Shown here one piece after another: positions 23,844-34,787 of a DNA stretch of 64,000 nucleotides. The notes beneath the pieces are model-generated. The model was given only the letters and a program-made list of their open reading frames with translations. It was not told the origin of the DNA and did not search any database. The translations under genes and the position numbers were made by a program. Source of the DNA: Trichosphaerium sp. ATCC 40318. Lineage: Eukaryota; Discosea; Flabellinia; Trichosidae. The first letter of the stretch is position 1. Every line of letters starts with the position of its first letter. Location of the stretch: the NCBI GenBank assembly GCA_038496445.1, contig JALMLS010000539.1, positions 1 through 64,000 of the forward strand. Reading direction: 5' to 3'.

Positions 23844-24041
23844 GTAGATAAAATGTTAACTTTCGGCACCTTTATTTTTTTGTCAATTTTCTGTCAATGT
23901 GCTTTTTGATCACTTTGAATTTATTGAATTTGGTTGGTACTGTAAAACACAGTGCTTCTCAATACTGTATTCATCCATGTTGACATGTGTGATGTGAAAG
24001 TAATAGAAATATACAGTTTAGTGTGGTCTTTATTTGTGGCT

Positions 24042-24329
24042 TTAATTACAAGACGTTTCTAGAGTTACATGCACAAATTGGGTCCAATCGTAATATGCTT
24101 TCTCCCACCAAGGATTGTCAATCCATACACCTGGATTTCCACCAGGTCCTGGAATGAGTTGAGGCACATTCTTGATCATTTGACGATAGTCGTGAGAATC
24201 ATTAGTGTTTTTCATCAATTCATCATGTGTGAACGACTTTTCAAGGCAATGAGGACATCTGAATGAGAAGTTTCTGAGTGTCTGTAGCCCTAAAGCAAGA
24301 GCCAACACGTGTAATAAGCGATGGCGCAC
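24042..24329 (-). CDS. Short protein with one CxxC and a repeat-derived C-terminus
   Basis: A 95-codon frame with FSFRCPHCLEKSFTHDELMK, then a conserved-looking block NVPQLIPGPGGNPGVWIDN and PWWEKAYYDWTQF. The CxxC could be half of a zinc finger; no second pair is seen. The C-terminal 55 residues are the intact partner of the inverted-repeat arm at 20.83 kb. The start is doubtful because a splice acceptor (ttgctttag) lies inside the N-terminal part, so it may be the last exon of a longer transcript or a fragment. Function unknown. Confidence 0.4.
   Translation of the reverse strand: MRHRLLHVLALALGLQTLRNFSFRCPHCLEKSFTHDELMKNTNDSHDYRQMIKNVPQLIPGPGGNPGVWIDNPWWEKAYYDWTQFVHVTLETSCN
24073..24243 (-). 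repeat. Inverted-repeat arm, intact-frame copy
   Basis: Matches 20830-21003 in opposite orientation over about 170 bp with only a handful of differences, among them the two-base deletion in the other copy. Arms are 3.1 kb apart. No terminal inverted repeats or target duplications were seen, so this looks like a segmental duplication and not a transposon. Confidence 0.85.
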
Positions 24330-24545
24330 ACGTAAGGAGTGATAAACAATCTAATAACACGTATAACACGCCAATACTAATCATGGGACTACGGTATTAT
24401 TTTTTAAGTTGTTAACTAATAAAATGACACGTGACGTAGCTATTATCATTTAATTATAAAGTACACATCGCTAAAGAAACAAGGACAACCCCCACACCTT
24501 GTATACTACTTTGACGACTCTAGAAACGCTACAACAAAAGCCTTT

Positions 24546-25283
24546 CTAGAACGGGAAGGCGGACATGTTATAGACAGGTACAAATCGAAGTTTTTTAGAC
24601 TTGAATGATTTAGAACTGTTTTGTTTGAAAGACCAATAAATATCATTGTTAGCGTGAGAATTTAATGATACGGTTGTTAGATGCTTGTTGTTTTCTCCTA
24701 AGAACCTTAAAGCACTATTGAAGAATCCAACGTTTCCATTAAGTAAGAACGTTTTAACTTTTGAAAGTGACATGATGAACTGATCTGTGACGCTTTGGCA
24801 GCGCCTAACGTTCACGTGTTGAGCTTCAGTAAACGACATTAAATAGTCGAATTCTACCGGAAACGCAAGGAGCGTGTTGTTCAAGAACCCAGGCCTCTTG
24901 GCGATGTGTTTGTTTTCGTCAGTAACGAGCAACTGTTGGAAACTTGTGAAGTTAATATGACATATTAAAAAAAAAAAGTTTGCCTTCACAGTTTTTAACG
25001 CTTACCCAACAATGTTATTGATTATCTGGTTCCATAATCGACAAGTACGAATAACTGATTTTCTGGAGCCATCCACACGTGATAGTATATTTACGTTCAT
25101 CTCTGTAGGAAGTGATTGTATCGTAGTTTGAGTGACCTACAGACTTGTTAGCATAACGTGATTCAATTTGGAAAGGTTTAAAAGTACTCCAGGAGATATA
25201 GAACGCTTGGCGTCTGGCGTTATTTTCTAAAGGACAAGAAATTAACAACAAAGGGATACAAGAAGCCGTACTTGTTTTTCCAT
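24546..25283 (-). CDS. Small F-box protein of the F-box/LRR family
   Basis: Three exons (25283-25272, 25136-25006, 24942-24546; 540 nt) give 179 residues. The F-box is SLPTEMNVNILSRVDG followed by CRLWNQIINNIVGF, lining up with CRLFASIVHDVIGY of the 18.9-kb gene. Next comes KRPGFLNNTLLAF, equivalent to HRGILKNTWIDL and MPGVLKNTRLKI in the sisters. The LRR part is short and diverged (two or three weak units such as VNVRRCQSVTDQFIMSL). Unlike its sisters it is split by introns, one directly after the F-box. The first exon codes only MEKQ. Possible SCF receptor with reduced substrate part. Confidence 0.75.
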
Positions 25284-26356
25284 GGCTACGTGTGTACAAC
25301 GAAGGCTATTTATTGGATGTTTAAGTGATCTAATCAATCAAATTTTTAAGCATGATGTTGAAATCCACGGCTGGTTTACAACGTCAAACATGACATAAAC
25401 TATTGAAAACTATAACAAGGCTTAAACGGGTTGTTGAACACTACAAACTTGAACAAAAAAGCATCAAAAGAAAAAAGAAAAAAGAAAAAAAATCAATCAT
25501 TGCTGTACAGCATTGATAAATATCTGATCTTGTTTTCCATGTGCGAATGCTAGCATATACCTGTGGTTTTAGTGAATACCACAATATTTTTTAAAAGTGA
25601 TATGATTCTGTATTAAACTGTTTGAGTGAATGGGTATGTCACAAGAGTTATTCGAATATGATACTGTGCGGACTGCTATTGCATATCTGACATTGTGCTT
25701 TGGTATCGGCCCCCTGGGGAGTTAATTGAAGTTAATGGGAACTCAAGGAAATAAATGCCTGACTTGTACAAGTTCCAGAAGTAAGTGGCTCAGAGTGGAT
25801 CATATTCGAAATGGGTTTTTTTTGAAGAAAGAAAAAACAAAATCAATACTTTCAATTTCTGCTAAACAATGTGCTTTAGACTTAATCAATTATTCAAAAA
25901 TAAGTTTTAAGCCCATTTACAGTATGTAGAGCTCTTGAATAGCAAGTGGTGCAGTTTATTTTAGATTTTGCTGGAGTTCCTTGAGGACACACTACAATAA
26001 CCCTGACGTGAAAGCGATAGCATACTTTGCCTGTACTAGAAAAAAACATGGTGCAAATGAAGAATAAACTCTCACAAAAGATACCTTCTGAAGTGCAAAG
26101 TGGTATTCGAAACAGATATGTTGCTACCTGGTTCTTATAACAATATATTGTATGGAACGTACTGTCTTTTTCCAAAAGAATACAAAACAAGACGGTCTTT
26201 TTTATGTAATTTTTTTGTTTATTTGATAAATCACGTGATGACCGTAGAGTTTGAAGCGTTATTTATAAGAGGTTTGCTTCAGTAATATTTTGGTTTGTTT
26301 TACAACCCGTTTAAAAGAGGATCGGGATCACTATTAATTCATCTTCAAAGAACTCT
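25284..26356. other. Intergenic, no supported gene
   Basis: The short frames here have no motif. An A-rich tract is near 25460-25490 and TCACGTGA is at 26231-26238. The minus-strand frame 25894-26190 has cysteines but no recognisable spacing. Confidence 0.4.
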
Positions 26357-27076
26357 TTAAAAAACTTTCTCTCCGCATCTACTGCAAAAAATTCCTCTGT
26401 AGGTGCCAGAATGTACAGCATTACCGCATTTAGGGCATGACGTATTTCCTTTTTGTACGAAACCACGCTCCTCTATGCATATAGGTTAATACAAAGCCCG
26501 AAAACTAACAGACAAAAGTAAAATGCAGAAAAGGAGTTTCTGAGATTTTTTTTTTCAAATCGATAACTTCGCTTGAAACTTACTGATTACGCCTTCTTTC
26601 GCCCACGTGGTACCAGCAGTTGATCCTGTCTTATGCGAATCCAATTGTGTACTTCCCAACACACCACTAGCGATAGGCGGTTAATAAAACGGTTTTTTAA
26701 AATAACAAAAAGGAATAAGCGCCAAACACGTGTTACGAGCAGACAATTAAAAAAACTCGCGAGATTAAAGTTTTTCGCCCGATTTTTGCGATAAGCTCGC
26801 GGTATAACGTAATAGAGAGCGTACCGGTATCCAGGAAGGGCTATATTACTTCCATAGCAAGCATTACAATATATTTTATCGCCGTGATTGCTTATTTTGC
26901 CAGGTGGTAGTGTTTTACTACAAACTACGCACTTCAAGCATACCTTGTGGTACACCTTTCCAAGGGCAGAAACGCGTTCTATTACGGAAAAGTTAAACGT
27001 TTTTTAACGATAAAGGGTAGAGTTTACCTGCGAAATATACTGTCTTTCCGCATGTAGGGCACTTTGGGCTGGACAT
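26357..27076 (-). CDS. LIM-domain protein with C-terminal zinc ribbon
   Basis: Four exons (27076-27028, 26978-26825, 26651-26584, 26472-26357; 387 nt) give 128 residues. A LIM domain covers residues 5-60: CPTCGKTVYFA, then YHKVCLKCVVC (H and three C) and CNACYG, the second finger. After a linker a second zinc site appears, CPKCGNAVHSGTY then FCSRCGEKVF, a ribbon with two CxxC pairs at the very C-terminus. The LIM part resembles CRIP/MLP-type single-LIM proteins that bind actin or act as scaffolds. The extra ribbon after LIM is not usual in that group. Intron 2 carries CACGTG. Confidence 0.88.
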
Positions 27077-27611
27077 GATGGCTTGTAAACTTGAGATTTA
27101 TAAAACTGAAAATAATACAATCCTCTGCCAGGGCTCTGGGTTTTTTACCAGGGCTATCTTACTAACGTTTACTGTGTACCAAAACTCCGTGTTTGGTGTA
27201 CTCAGTACAGTTGCGGTTAATTAATATTCAATCAAGTGGTGAGATGATCATAAAAGAGGAAATAAGGAAGAAAGCGAAAAAAATGTGGAGCATTTTCGTT
27301 TTTGTACAAATAATTGTTTTCACTTATCTGAAAATCGTGACATACTGCGGGTTGACGTTTCTAAAATAGTGTAAAATTATTCTTTTTGTGATTACTGATA
27401 TTTTTGAAGGGACAATCGAGTTTTCAAAAGAAAGAACTAAACAAAAGCCACCGTGAATTCTCGTTTCTTTTCAGGATTTCAGGAATACCAAAAAACCAAA
27501 GCTTACGTTTTCTGTTCTTGCGCGCTAGTAGTTATCCGATGACTTTATATATCGCAGTATAACTATCACTTATAGAAATCACCAAAATAGAGAATACAAG
27601 TTGGATTCCAT
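27077..27611. other. Intergenic, no supported gene
   Basis: Between the 5' end of the LIM gene and the 3' end of the M16-like gene, which read in the same direction. No motif or long frame. Confidence 0.45.
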
Positions 27612-30600
27612 TTATTTCGCGTGTTGTAAAAAATTTGGAGTAGTACTTTTTGGTTTTTGAGAGTAAGCATACCAAGCAGTAGCCCCAAGACCTACAGCAA
27701 CAATTAAAGCTATACTTCCTATTGTAAATGACATTGACATCTTTGTAGAGTCAGGAACCATAGATACCTAAGTACGGAAAGTAAGAAAAGCGTCTAGTAA
27801 TTATTTGAAAAAAAACGAACAAAAAAAAAGTTACGGCATCAGGCTTGGCTTCCTACATTGAGTAATTACACTCGCAGGAAGCCAAACTTAGGTGCTTGTA
27901 ATACGTAAATGTTATATGATGAGAGCGTACTATTGTATAGCCGGACATTGGACAGAATTGATGTATCAAAGTTGTTGCCATCTCCCTTGTTACACCTTGC
28001 AGTTGAGTGCTGTCATTATTTGTGCTGTGTGTTAAGCTAGTTCGAGATGCATTTAGTACTTGCTCTGTACTTTTACCAAGCTCTGAAGTTGCCATGTCAT
28101 AAAGCGCTTCACGGAATTCAGTTTGAGAAGGCTAAACAGAACGTCAAACACAATAATCTTGGGGCTGACGTACGCCCTTTGCATGAAGGTCTTTCATTAG
28201 TTGAATAATCTTACTTATGACACTCCGTCTATGTGTTGTTTCACATGTGACCTCAATAACTAGCTCACCTTGAAGTGCATCTCTAAAAAAAGTAAGCCAA
28301 AAAGTCAAAACATTAAAACGGTTTTTTCTTCTGTTGTTAACAGAACTACTTGCCCTCAGGACTGAGGTAGTAAAGCCCAAGCGTAGTAAAATTTATGAAC
28401 AATAAAGTATAAAATAAATAAGTACCCAAACATGTAATGATGCTTTGCACTGACATTGTAAACCTTTTGAGCACCAACAAGAAGTATTGAAGAAAATCTT
28501 GCGTTCAGTAAATGTGAAACAAGTTCAAGCTCTTGCGGTGCTACCTCAAAAGCAGTGGGTATTGGCCAAGTTAATGATACATAAGAGTATGGTAGTTCAT
28601 GGTAAACTACTTTAGATGTAATGCCAGGCCGAAAAGTCAAGGAGCTTTTCAGCTGTCTTAATGATATACGATGTGTTGTTTCTGATCTTAGAGGGTGTCT
28701 ATTTGGCGACTTACCAAGGAACTCTTTCAATAGCTTTCCCAACTTTTTTACACCGCCTACGCATGGAAATCAATAAAAAAATTACATCTCATTTTTTTCC
28801 GGTTATTGCTATTTTCAAAGTCCTGCACGTGCTCTACAAACATAGAATTTTGTTTGTTGCTTCCAAGTATGTTTTCGAAGAATTTCACAGTGTGTATGAC
28901 GTTATTAAGTAGTGTAAAGTCTCAAAAGTTGGTAATGAATAAAATGTTTTTTTTTATGGTACCTGAAAAGTTCACTGAGTTTGTGATATAGAAAGTCATC
29001 TCTGAAGGGTTACCAAAGCATTGATCGTATATATCGTTTAGTATGTGAGCACTTAAATGACTTAAAATTGATTTACGATCAACATATATGAATGGATGCT
29101 CTCGCCAGTTCCATTTAATGCGCTTAATATTTTGTTAGTTTTACCAGGTATACAATATGGAAACTTACCTCTGTTGTCCAATCTACGTTGTCCGGTTTGC
29201 TTCTTATATCTCTAGCAAGCTTGGATCTTTCGTCTTCAACATCTTGATCGCTGAATGGTGATGTGATTATCATACACTGTCTTACCAAAGTCAACATATC
29301 AACTAATCCTTCTTGTCTTGTTGAGAAATTTATTGAACGTGATGTGTGAGATACCTTGATGAGTGTTTAAGTTGGAGGTGTTGGTGATTTTAGCGTACGT
29401 TTATATCAAGTTTATTTTGGGCTATTCCATATGTTTTTAACATTGTAGAGAGGTAATAAGCATTAACAAAGCGTTTGTAATCGGTAGAAGCAAAAGCCTT
29501 TCATAAAAATGTTAAACAGCTCAATTACCAACTGACGTACTTCTACGGTCCCACGTCCTTCTGCGTACCTTTTAAACAATTATGAGCAATTGTAAACACA
29601 TATAATAAGTACATAGTACTTTGTTGCGAGGACGTACATGTTTATGTGTATGGCTTCAGTGCCTGGAAACATATTTGTATCATACTCAACTTTCGCTCCA
29701 TTTGGAAGTGTCAGTGTTGTTGAAGGAGATGCCGTGAGATTATCAACTGCATCTAAGCTATTTCTACCATTTACTTCTTGTTCCAGAGGCTCTTCTGGCC
29801 TTGGAGTGAATACCTTAGACTAGCTTAACATTTAACTTGCTAATAGTAACATACTGTCTCATCAATAACAGTCTGTGTGCTACTCCATTCTTCTTTTGTT
29901 ATTGGTGCCTTCTGATCTTTTGGGTATCGAACAATAACTAAGAGCTGCTCTGAGTTAAAAATATCGCTAACACAAGCTCTTAAGTGCTCTGGTGTCATTT
30001 TATCTAGAAGCTACAGTTCCTTAGGTACATTTGGATGCTTATTGTTGTTCATACCTGAAGCCATGGGTGACTGTCATCAGCAACGTAGTCATTAGTATGT
30101 AATAATATACCAGACCATAATTGAATACATGACTCAGAAGAACTCTCAGCACCATCATCAACCTAGATATGGACATTAGTTGGAATGTTATTTTTGTTTG
30201 TATTTTCGTAGAACAATGTGAACGCACACCTTTGTGCTTTGCCAGTATGTATAAAAATACTCAAGCATGTTTGCAAATTCTGTATGAGAAAGAGCAATAC
30301 GTTTGTAGTAAGATATAGAGCTATAAACTTGGTGCATTGCAGCTGGTATACCTTCTACTAATGCATTAGAACAAAACTTCACTAAATTACTGCTTTGATA
30401 CCTGCTGGCCCTTCAAAATGTACACTAAATGTTGTTGTATGTTGAATAGTTTGTGGCCAATCTAAGCGTTGAGAGTTAAAAAAATCGAGGTACTGGCTTC
30501 CTCGAAAAAGAAAACATACCAACTACCACTGGAAAGTCGAGTTCTTTTTGAATCAGTGTAGTAACAATGAGTACTGAAAGGTAATTCTTGAGGCGTCGAA

Positions 30601-32236
30601 GTGTTGTTAATGGATGTAATGTACTTGCTCTATGCCTGTGGGTAAGTTAGTATCAAATGTGCTTTAAAATCACAAATTTTACTGTTCGTACTTGTATGTG
30701 AAAGCGACGTGTATGTTGTCCATATTAAGCCCTTGACATACAAAATTACTGTCAAGTGTAATAGGAGGTATTGGAGGAGAGAATACTTGATCGTGTTTAG
30801 CCATCTAGATAATTAAAAAAATAAGAAAGAAATGAACCTGACTTTTTTATTTCATCCACAAAAAAACTTTGAACGCACTTTACCAAAAGTCTGTTTCAGT
30901 AAATAGATAACATCCTTGTCTGATCGAATATCACCAGCAATACCAATACCCATTAAGTGAGGCTAATCATGTACACGTAAGAGAAATGAATTAATATTGT
31001 TAACCGTACTTGGTACCACTTTTTTTTAAAGCTAGATAAAGACTCAACTGTAGCATTTCCAATGGTCTCAGAAGTGCCATTCAATGGTCTACAGTATAAA
31101 CTTTCACTACCATATAACGCTCCATTGAAGCAGCGTTTAATCTCTGCAGTTGGACCTAATCATTAAGTCAGCAAAGTATGAAAGCGCTAAAAATTTTAAG
31201 TACCTTGTTGCTGGAGCTCATCTAAGATTATTTGTTGTTCTTCTCGGACATCTTCAGCTTTATAGTCTATTGTATTAACCCATTCATATAGTATACTAAT
31301 TGCTTTCTCTAATTTCGTCCATTCTTTTGACTCACGGCAAATCTCTCCGTTTTCTAACTTATTGCAAAGTCAATCAAAAATAGTATTCGTCTATCCTTCC
31401 AAACACGTGTTTAACGTACAGGTACACAAAAATCAAATCTGGTGAATTCCCAGTACGTCCAAGACATGTCGTTCCATTGTTCAAGGCCAATACTTTTAGC
31501 AAATTCAACCATTCTAAGGTTTAACTGCAATTAGTCATAAAACTTGACATCCAAAACAAAAATGGCAAACAACGTGACACTGGAAGTTTGAATAAGGCTT
31601 ACGCATTCTTGGAGATGTTTTTAGACCCATAGAACGCCATACGTTGTGCAAATCGAGCATAACCAAGTTCTTCCGGTGATTCGCATACAGAACCAACCTT
31701 GCTTGTTTTAATCCAACGAAAGCAAGGTAAAACAGATACGTACGCGTAATACAAGTGTTATATAAACGCATTGAGGTGGTGAAGCCGTTTTCCGTACATA
31801 ATATCTAAAACCGTTGGGAAACGATCCTAATATCGTTTGAGTACGTAAGAGAGCATTTTTAATCATTTTAGTACTAGATTTATTCGTGTCATCCTCTGGA
31901 AACAAATCGTCGTCTTCTAGGGGATTGTAATCGCGGCCAGCTTGTATCTAATGCGTAATAAGCAGCTGAATCCATTTTGTGCGGTTACTTTGCATTGCCA
32001 TGTGTCTACAATTGATGGATCACGCGCTATCTCTATGCTACGGCGTAACGCTCCTCCTATGCTACATAATGTAAGTTTACAATAACTTCTCAAAAAGCCT
32101 TTGTACTTTGGACGCAGTGGTTCAATGTTATCCTCGTCCTCTAAGCTGCGTAAGTATGCTACACAAAGCGTAATAAACTTTACTTTCCTTCACTGAGCGC
32201 TAATTCAGCAGAAGAGTTTAAAGCTCTGCCTATCAT
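27612..32236 (-). CDS. M16-family (pitrilysin-like) protein with lost zinc motif and a C-terminal membrane helix
   Basis: Roughly 18-20 exons; the first is 32236-32184. The M16 N-domain reads SFPNGFRYYVRKT, then VLR-VGSVCESPEELGYARFAQRMAFYGS. In active members this is GLAHFLEHM.F.GT; here the HxxEH site is RFAQR, so both zinc histidines and the catalytic glutamate are replaced while the frame around them is kept. Downstream the family pattern continues: FDFCVPLENGEIC, EEQQIILDELQQQG, LYGSESLYCRPLNGT, and late exons with SYVSLTWPIPTAFEV and HHYMFGDALQGELVIEV. The last exon encodes a membrane helix (SIALIVAVGLGATAWYAY) and a short tail. Likely a catalytically dead M16 acting as scaffold or chaperone on a membrane. 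Not every middle exon was joined. Its ATG is 99 bp from that of Rrp40 on the other strand. Confidence 0.8.
27845..27885. other. Intronic hairpin
   Basis: TTGGCTTCCT at 27845-27854 and AGGAAGCCAA at 27876-27885 form a perfect 10-bp stem with a 21-nt loop, inside the last intron of the M16-like gene. Confidence 0.5.
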
Positions 32237-32335
32237 ATGTCACAGGGTTAATACTACCAAGTTGCGACTATTACTTTGACATTCTTAACAATACGAAGTC
32301 AAAAATGTTCAGAAATTGTTTTAACGCTCTACACT

Positions 32336-33278
32336 ATGACAACTAAGGTTTATCTACCTGGTGAAGTCATATTTGACAATAACGAGAACACAATTAGAGC
32401 AGGACCTGGCATTACACAAAATAAAGATTTAAAAATCATCGCAACAAAGGCAGGAGTACTACAGAAGCGCGGAAAAGATTTACACTGGATAGAAAACTCA
32501 CAGAAAAGGGTATTTTATCACAGAGCTTCGTTTATGCTTATTAATACGCGTCAGTATGTTCCAGCCATCGAGGATATTGTAATTGGAACGGTTGTTGATA
32601 AACGCAGCGCGGATTGGTTAGTAGACATTGGCGCTCACCAACACGCCACACTGAGCATATACGCGTTTGAAGGTACAGGCATTTTATCAAAAAACCTCTA
32701 AACGCACCAATAGGCGCTACAAAAAAGAACAGAGCTAACCTAAACGTTGGCGATCTCGTTTACGCAAGAGTACGTGACATTGGTTTTTTAAGTGTCAAAA
32801 GTTTTTTTTTAAATCTGCTTTAGGTAACTGTAGCTAATAAGGATATGCAACCAGAGATTGTATGTGTATCATCTTCAGTACGTGTTGATTGCCGTTTTGG
32901 TTAAAAAATAACAAAATGTGAAAATAGAACAAAGCTGATGGTTTTGGTCCTCTACAAGATGGTTACGCTTTTAAATGCTCTATTGGACTAGCTAGACAGT
33001 ACGTTTAGGATGCTAGTAAACTTACAACACCTTCGAATGGAAACAAAACGATCACCTAACTGAGTTTATATAGATGCCTTTCAGACACTGTAGTTGTTTT
33101 AAAAGAGCTAGGAAAACGTATCCCTTACGAAATAGCTATTGGTATGAACGGTAAAATATGGATCAACTCTACAGAAGCACAACATACTATTATAATCGCA
33201 AATGCTGTTATGAATAGTGAGTTTATGAGTGATAGTGCGATCGTTAAGATGTGTAATGAATTGATTCAGAAAATTTAA
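32336..33278 (+). CDS. RRP40: Exosome complex component Rrp40 (EXOSC3)
   Basis: Six exons close in phase (32336-32509, 32555-32672, 32714-32769, 32824-32877, 32928-32998, 33074-33278; 678 nt), giving 225 residues, the usual length. The start has the N-terminal exosome motif PGEVI and RAGPGI. An S1 domain follows: YVPAIEDIVIGTVVDKR, VDIGAHQHATLSIYAFEG, NVGDLVYARVT. The C-terminal KH domain has EIAIGMNGKIWI, the variant GxNG loop typical of Rrp40. It is one of three cap proteins that thread RNA into the nine-subunit core in nucleus and cytoplasm. Divergent from the M16-like gene with 99 bp between starts, and followed by another RNA-processing enzyme. Confidence 0.95.
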
Positions 33279-33509
33279 AAGTTGTTCAAGACTTCCACTC
33301 AGAGATAGCTCTTTAATGGAACATACACCATTTTCCATATGCCCTGGTATACTAGAAAATATACTAAACACTTTTTGAGTGTATGCCAGATTTCAAGGTT
33401 TTTGTACAAAGAAGAAAGGAAAAAAATAAAAAAGAATGATAACACGTTTTGTAGTTCAATGAATAGATTTCTTTTTTTCTTCGGCAGTTGTTTACTATTT
33501 AACAAGATA

Positions 33510-34184
33510 ATGGCAACATATCTAGTCATAATAGATTTGGAAGCTACTTGTACACCATCAAAGAGTATGGCTCAACCTGTTCCTCAAGAAGTCATCGAGT
33601 TTCCCGCTATTCTTCTTAATGCTAGTTCAAATGAAGTAATTTCTGAATTTCACCATTATGTTCGACCTACAATACACCCAAAATTGCATCCATTTTGTAC
33701 CAGACTGACAGGTATCAAACAAGAAGTTGTGGACAATAGTGCAATATTACAAGATGTACTAAAAGAGTTTGACGTTTGGATATCAAAACTTGGTTTTGAT
33801 GAAGATGACTTTGCTGTTGTGACGTGTGGTGATTGGGATATTGGTTGCTTACTTTTGAATGAATGTAATCATAAGCAATTAGATAATCTATTAACCAAGA
33901 AGTATTGGCAATCTTGGATTAATCTTAAAGCTGTGTTTAAAAAATGCTACAATAAGAAAAAGGAACATTCTTTTCTAAAGATGATGGATTTTTTAGCATT
34001 AAAGATTATTGGTAGGCATCACAGAGGTATTGATGATACGAGAAATATAACTAGAATAGTTCAACAAATGGTTAAAGACGGATTCTTGGATGGATTTGCA
34101 ATCACAAGTGCAACACGTTTAAAAACAGTGAAACAAGCAGTGTCATCTTCCAACAAAACGTACACAGGCTCTGTTAGAGTATAG
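33510..34184 (+). CDS. ERI1-like 3'-5' exonuclease (DEDDh)
   Basis: A single exon of 224 residues. Motifs of DEDDh exonucleases are all present: ExoI IIDLEATC (D, E), ExoII CGDWDIGCLL (D), ExoIII HRGIDDTRN (H, D). The surroundings HHYVRPTIHPKL.PFCTRLTGI and EFPAILLN match the ERI1/Snp/PINT1 group, which trims histone mRNA, 5.8S rRNA or small RNAs. The frame is open 171 nt further upstream and has an ATG at 33339, but the added residues are Lys-rich and hydrophobic and unlike the family, so I prefer the ATG at 33510 directly before ATYLVIIDLEAT. No SAP domain precedes it. Confidence 0.9.
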   Translation: MATYLVIIDLEATCTPSKSMAQPVPQEVIEFPAILLNASSNEVISEFHHYVRPTIHPKLHPFCTRLTGIKQEVVDNSAILQDVLKEFDVWISKLGFDEDDFAVVTCGDWDIGCLLLNECNHKQLDNLLTKKYWQSWINLKAVFKKCYNKKKEHSFLKMMDFLALKIIGRHHRGIDDTRNITRIVQQMVKDGFLDGFAITSATRLKTVKQAVSSSNKTYTGSVRV

Positions 34185-34414
34185 GAGAAGCTTTATATCC
34201 AAAGCCGCTTCCTTCTGATTTATAAAATGTCACCCAACAAAAGTGAGACTGTCACGTGAAATAATAAAACAACCACAATCCAATATATTCTTGTCTTCTG
34301 TATCTCTTTAAGTACTATCGGATGTATGTCCAATTTAAGGAATAGTGCTGTAGTACTTTTTGTAACTAAGAATTGCTTTCGAGCTCGTATGGAATTACAT
34401 GAAGAACTCCAACG

Positions 34415-34779
34415 TAACGCCCTTCCGTTATGAATGAATAATTTGAATATTCAAATACAGCCACATTCACAAATATTCACGACTAATAAAATTCATTCAT
34501 TATTCATGCACACAGTAAACGGTCGAAAATTGTGCAATTTGATGGCAGGTTTTGACTGGATTGGTGGCTTTTGGTGTTCTGTTGACTAGTCCGATTCGGT
34601 TTTCAAATGCAACTTGTTGAATCTATCCATTTGGTACATCGCTAGGTGCTACAAACCAAAAGTTCCTCAACATCCTGACTCACCAAACGCCCATGAATAT
34701 TCATGAATGAATATTAGTGAATATGGCTTACGGGACAATGAATATGAATATTGCTTGTATTCATAAAGGAAGGGCGTTA
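34415..34779. mobile_element. hAT-type MITE, 365 bp, with 8-bp target duplication
   Basis: The element starts TAACGCCCTTCCGTTATGAAT and ends with the inverse, ATTCATAAAGGAAGGGCGTTA (one mismatch). It is flanked on both sides by CTCCAACG (34407-34414 and 34780-34787), an 8-bp target duplication as made by hAT transposases. The interior is short, non-coding, and rich in GAATATTC and TGAATGAATA motifs in both orientations, typical of sub-terminal binding sites. Non-autonomous; a source transposase is not in the window. It lies in the gap between the exonuclease and sirtuin genes. Confidence 0.85.
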
Positions 34780-34787
34780 CTCCAACG

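Noticed and set aside
33339-33509. Upstream extension of the ERI1-like protein
   Set aside because: Open in frame, but Lys-rich and unlike the family; the ATG at 33510 lies directly before the conserved first strand.
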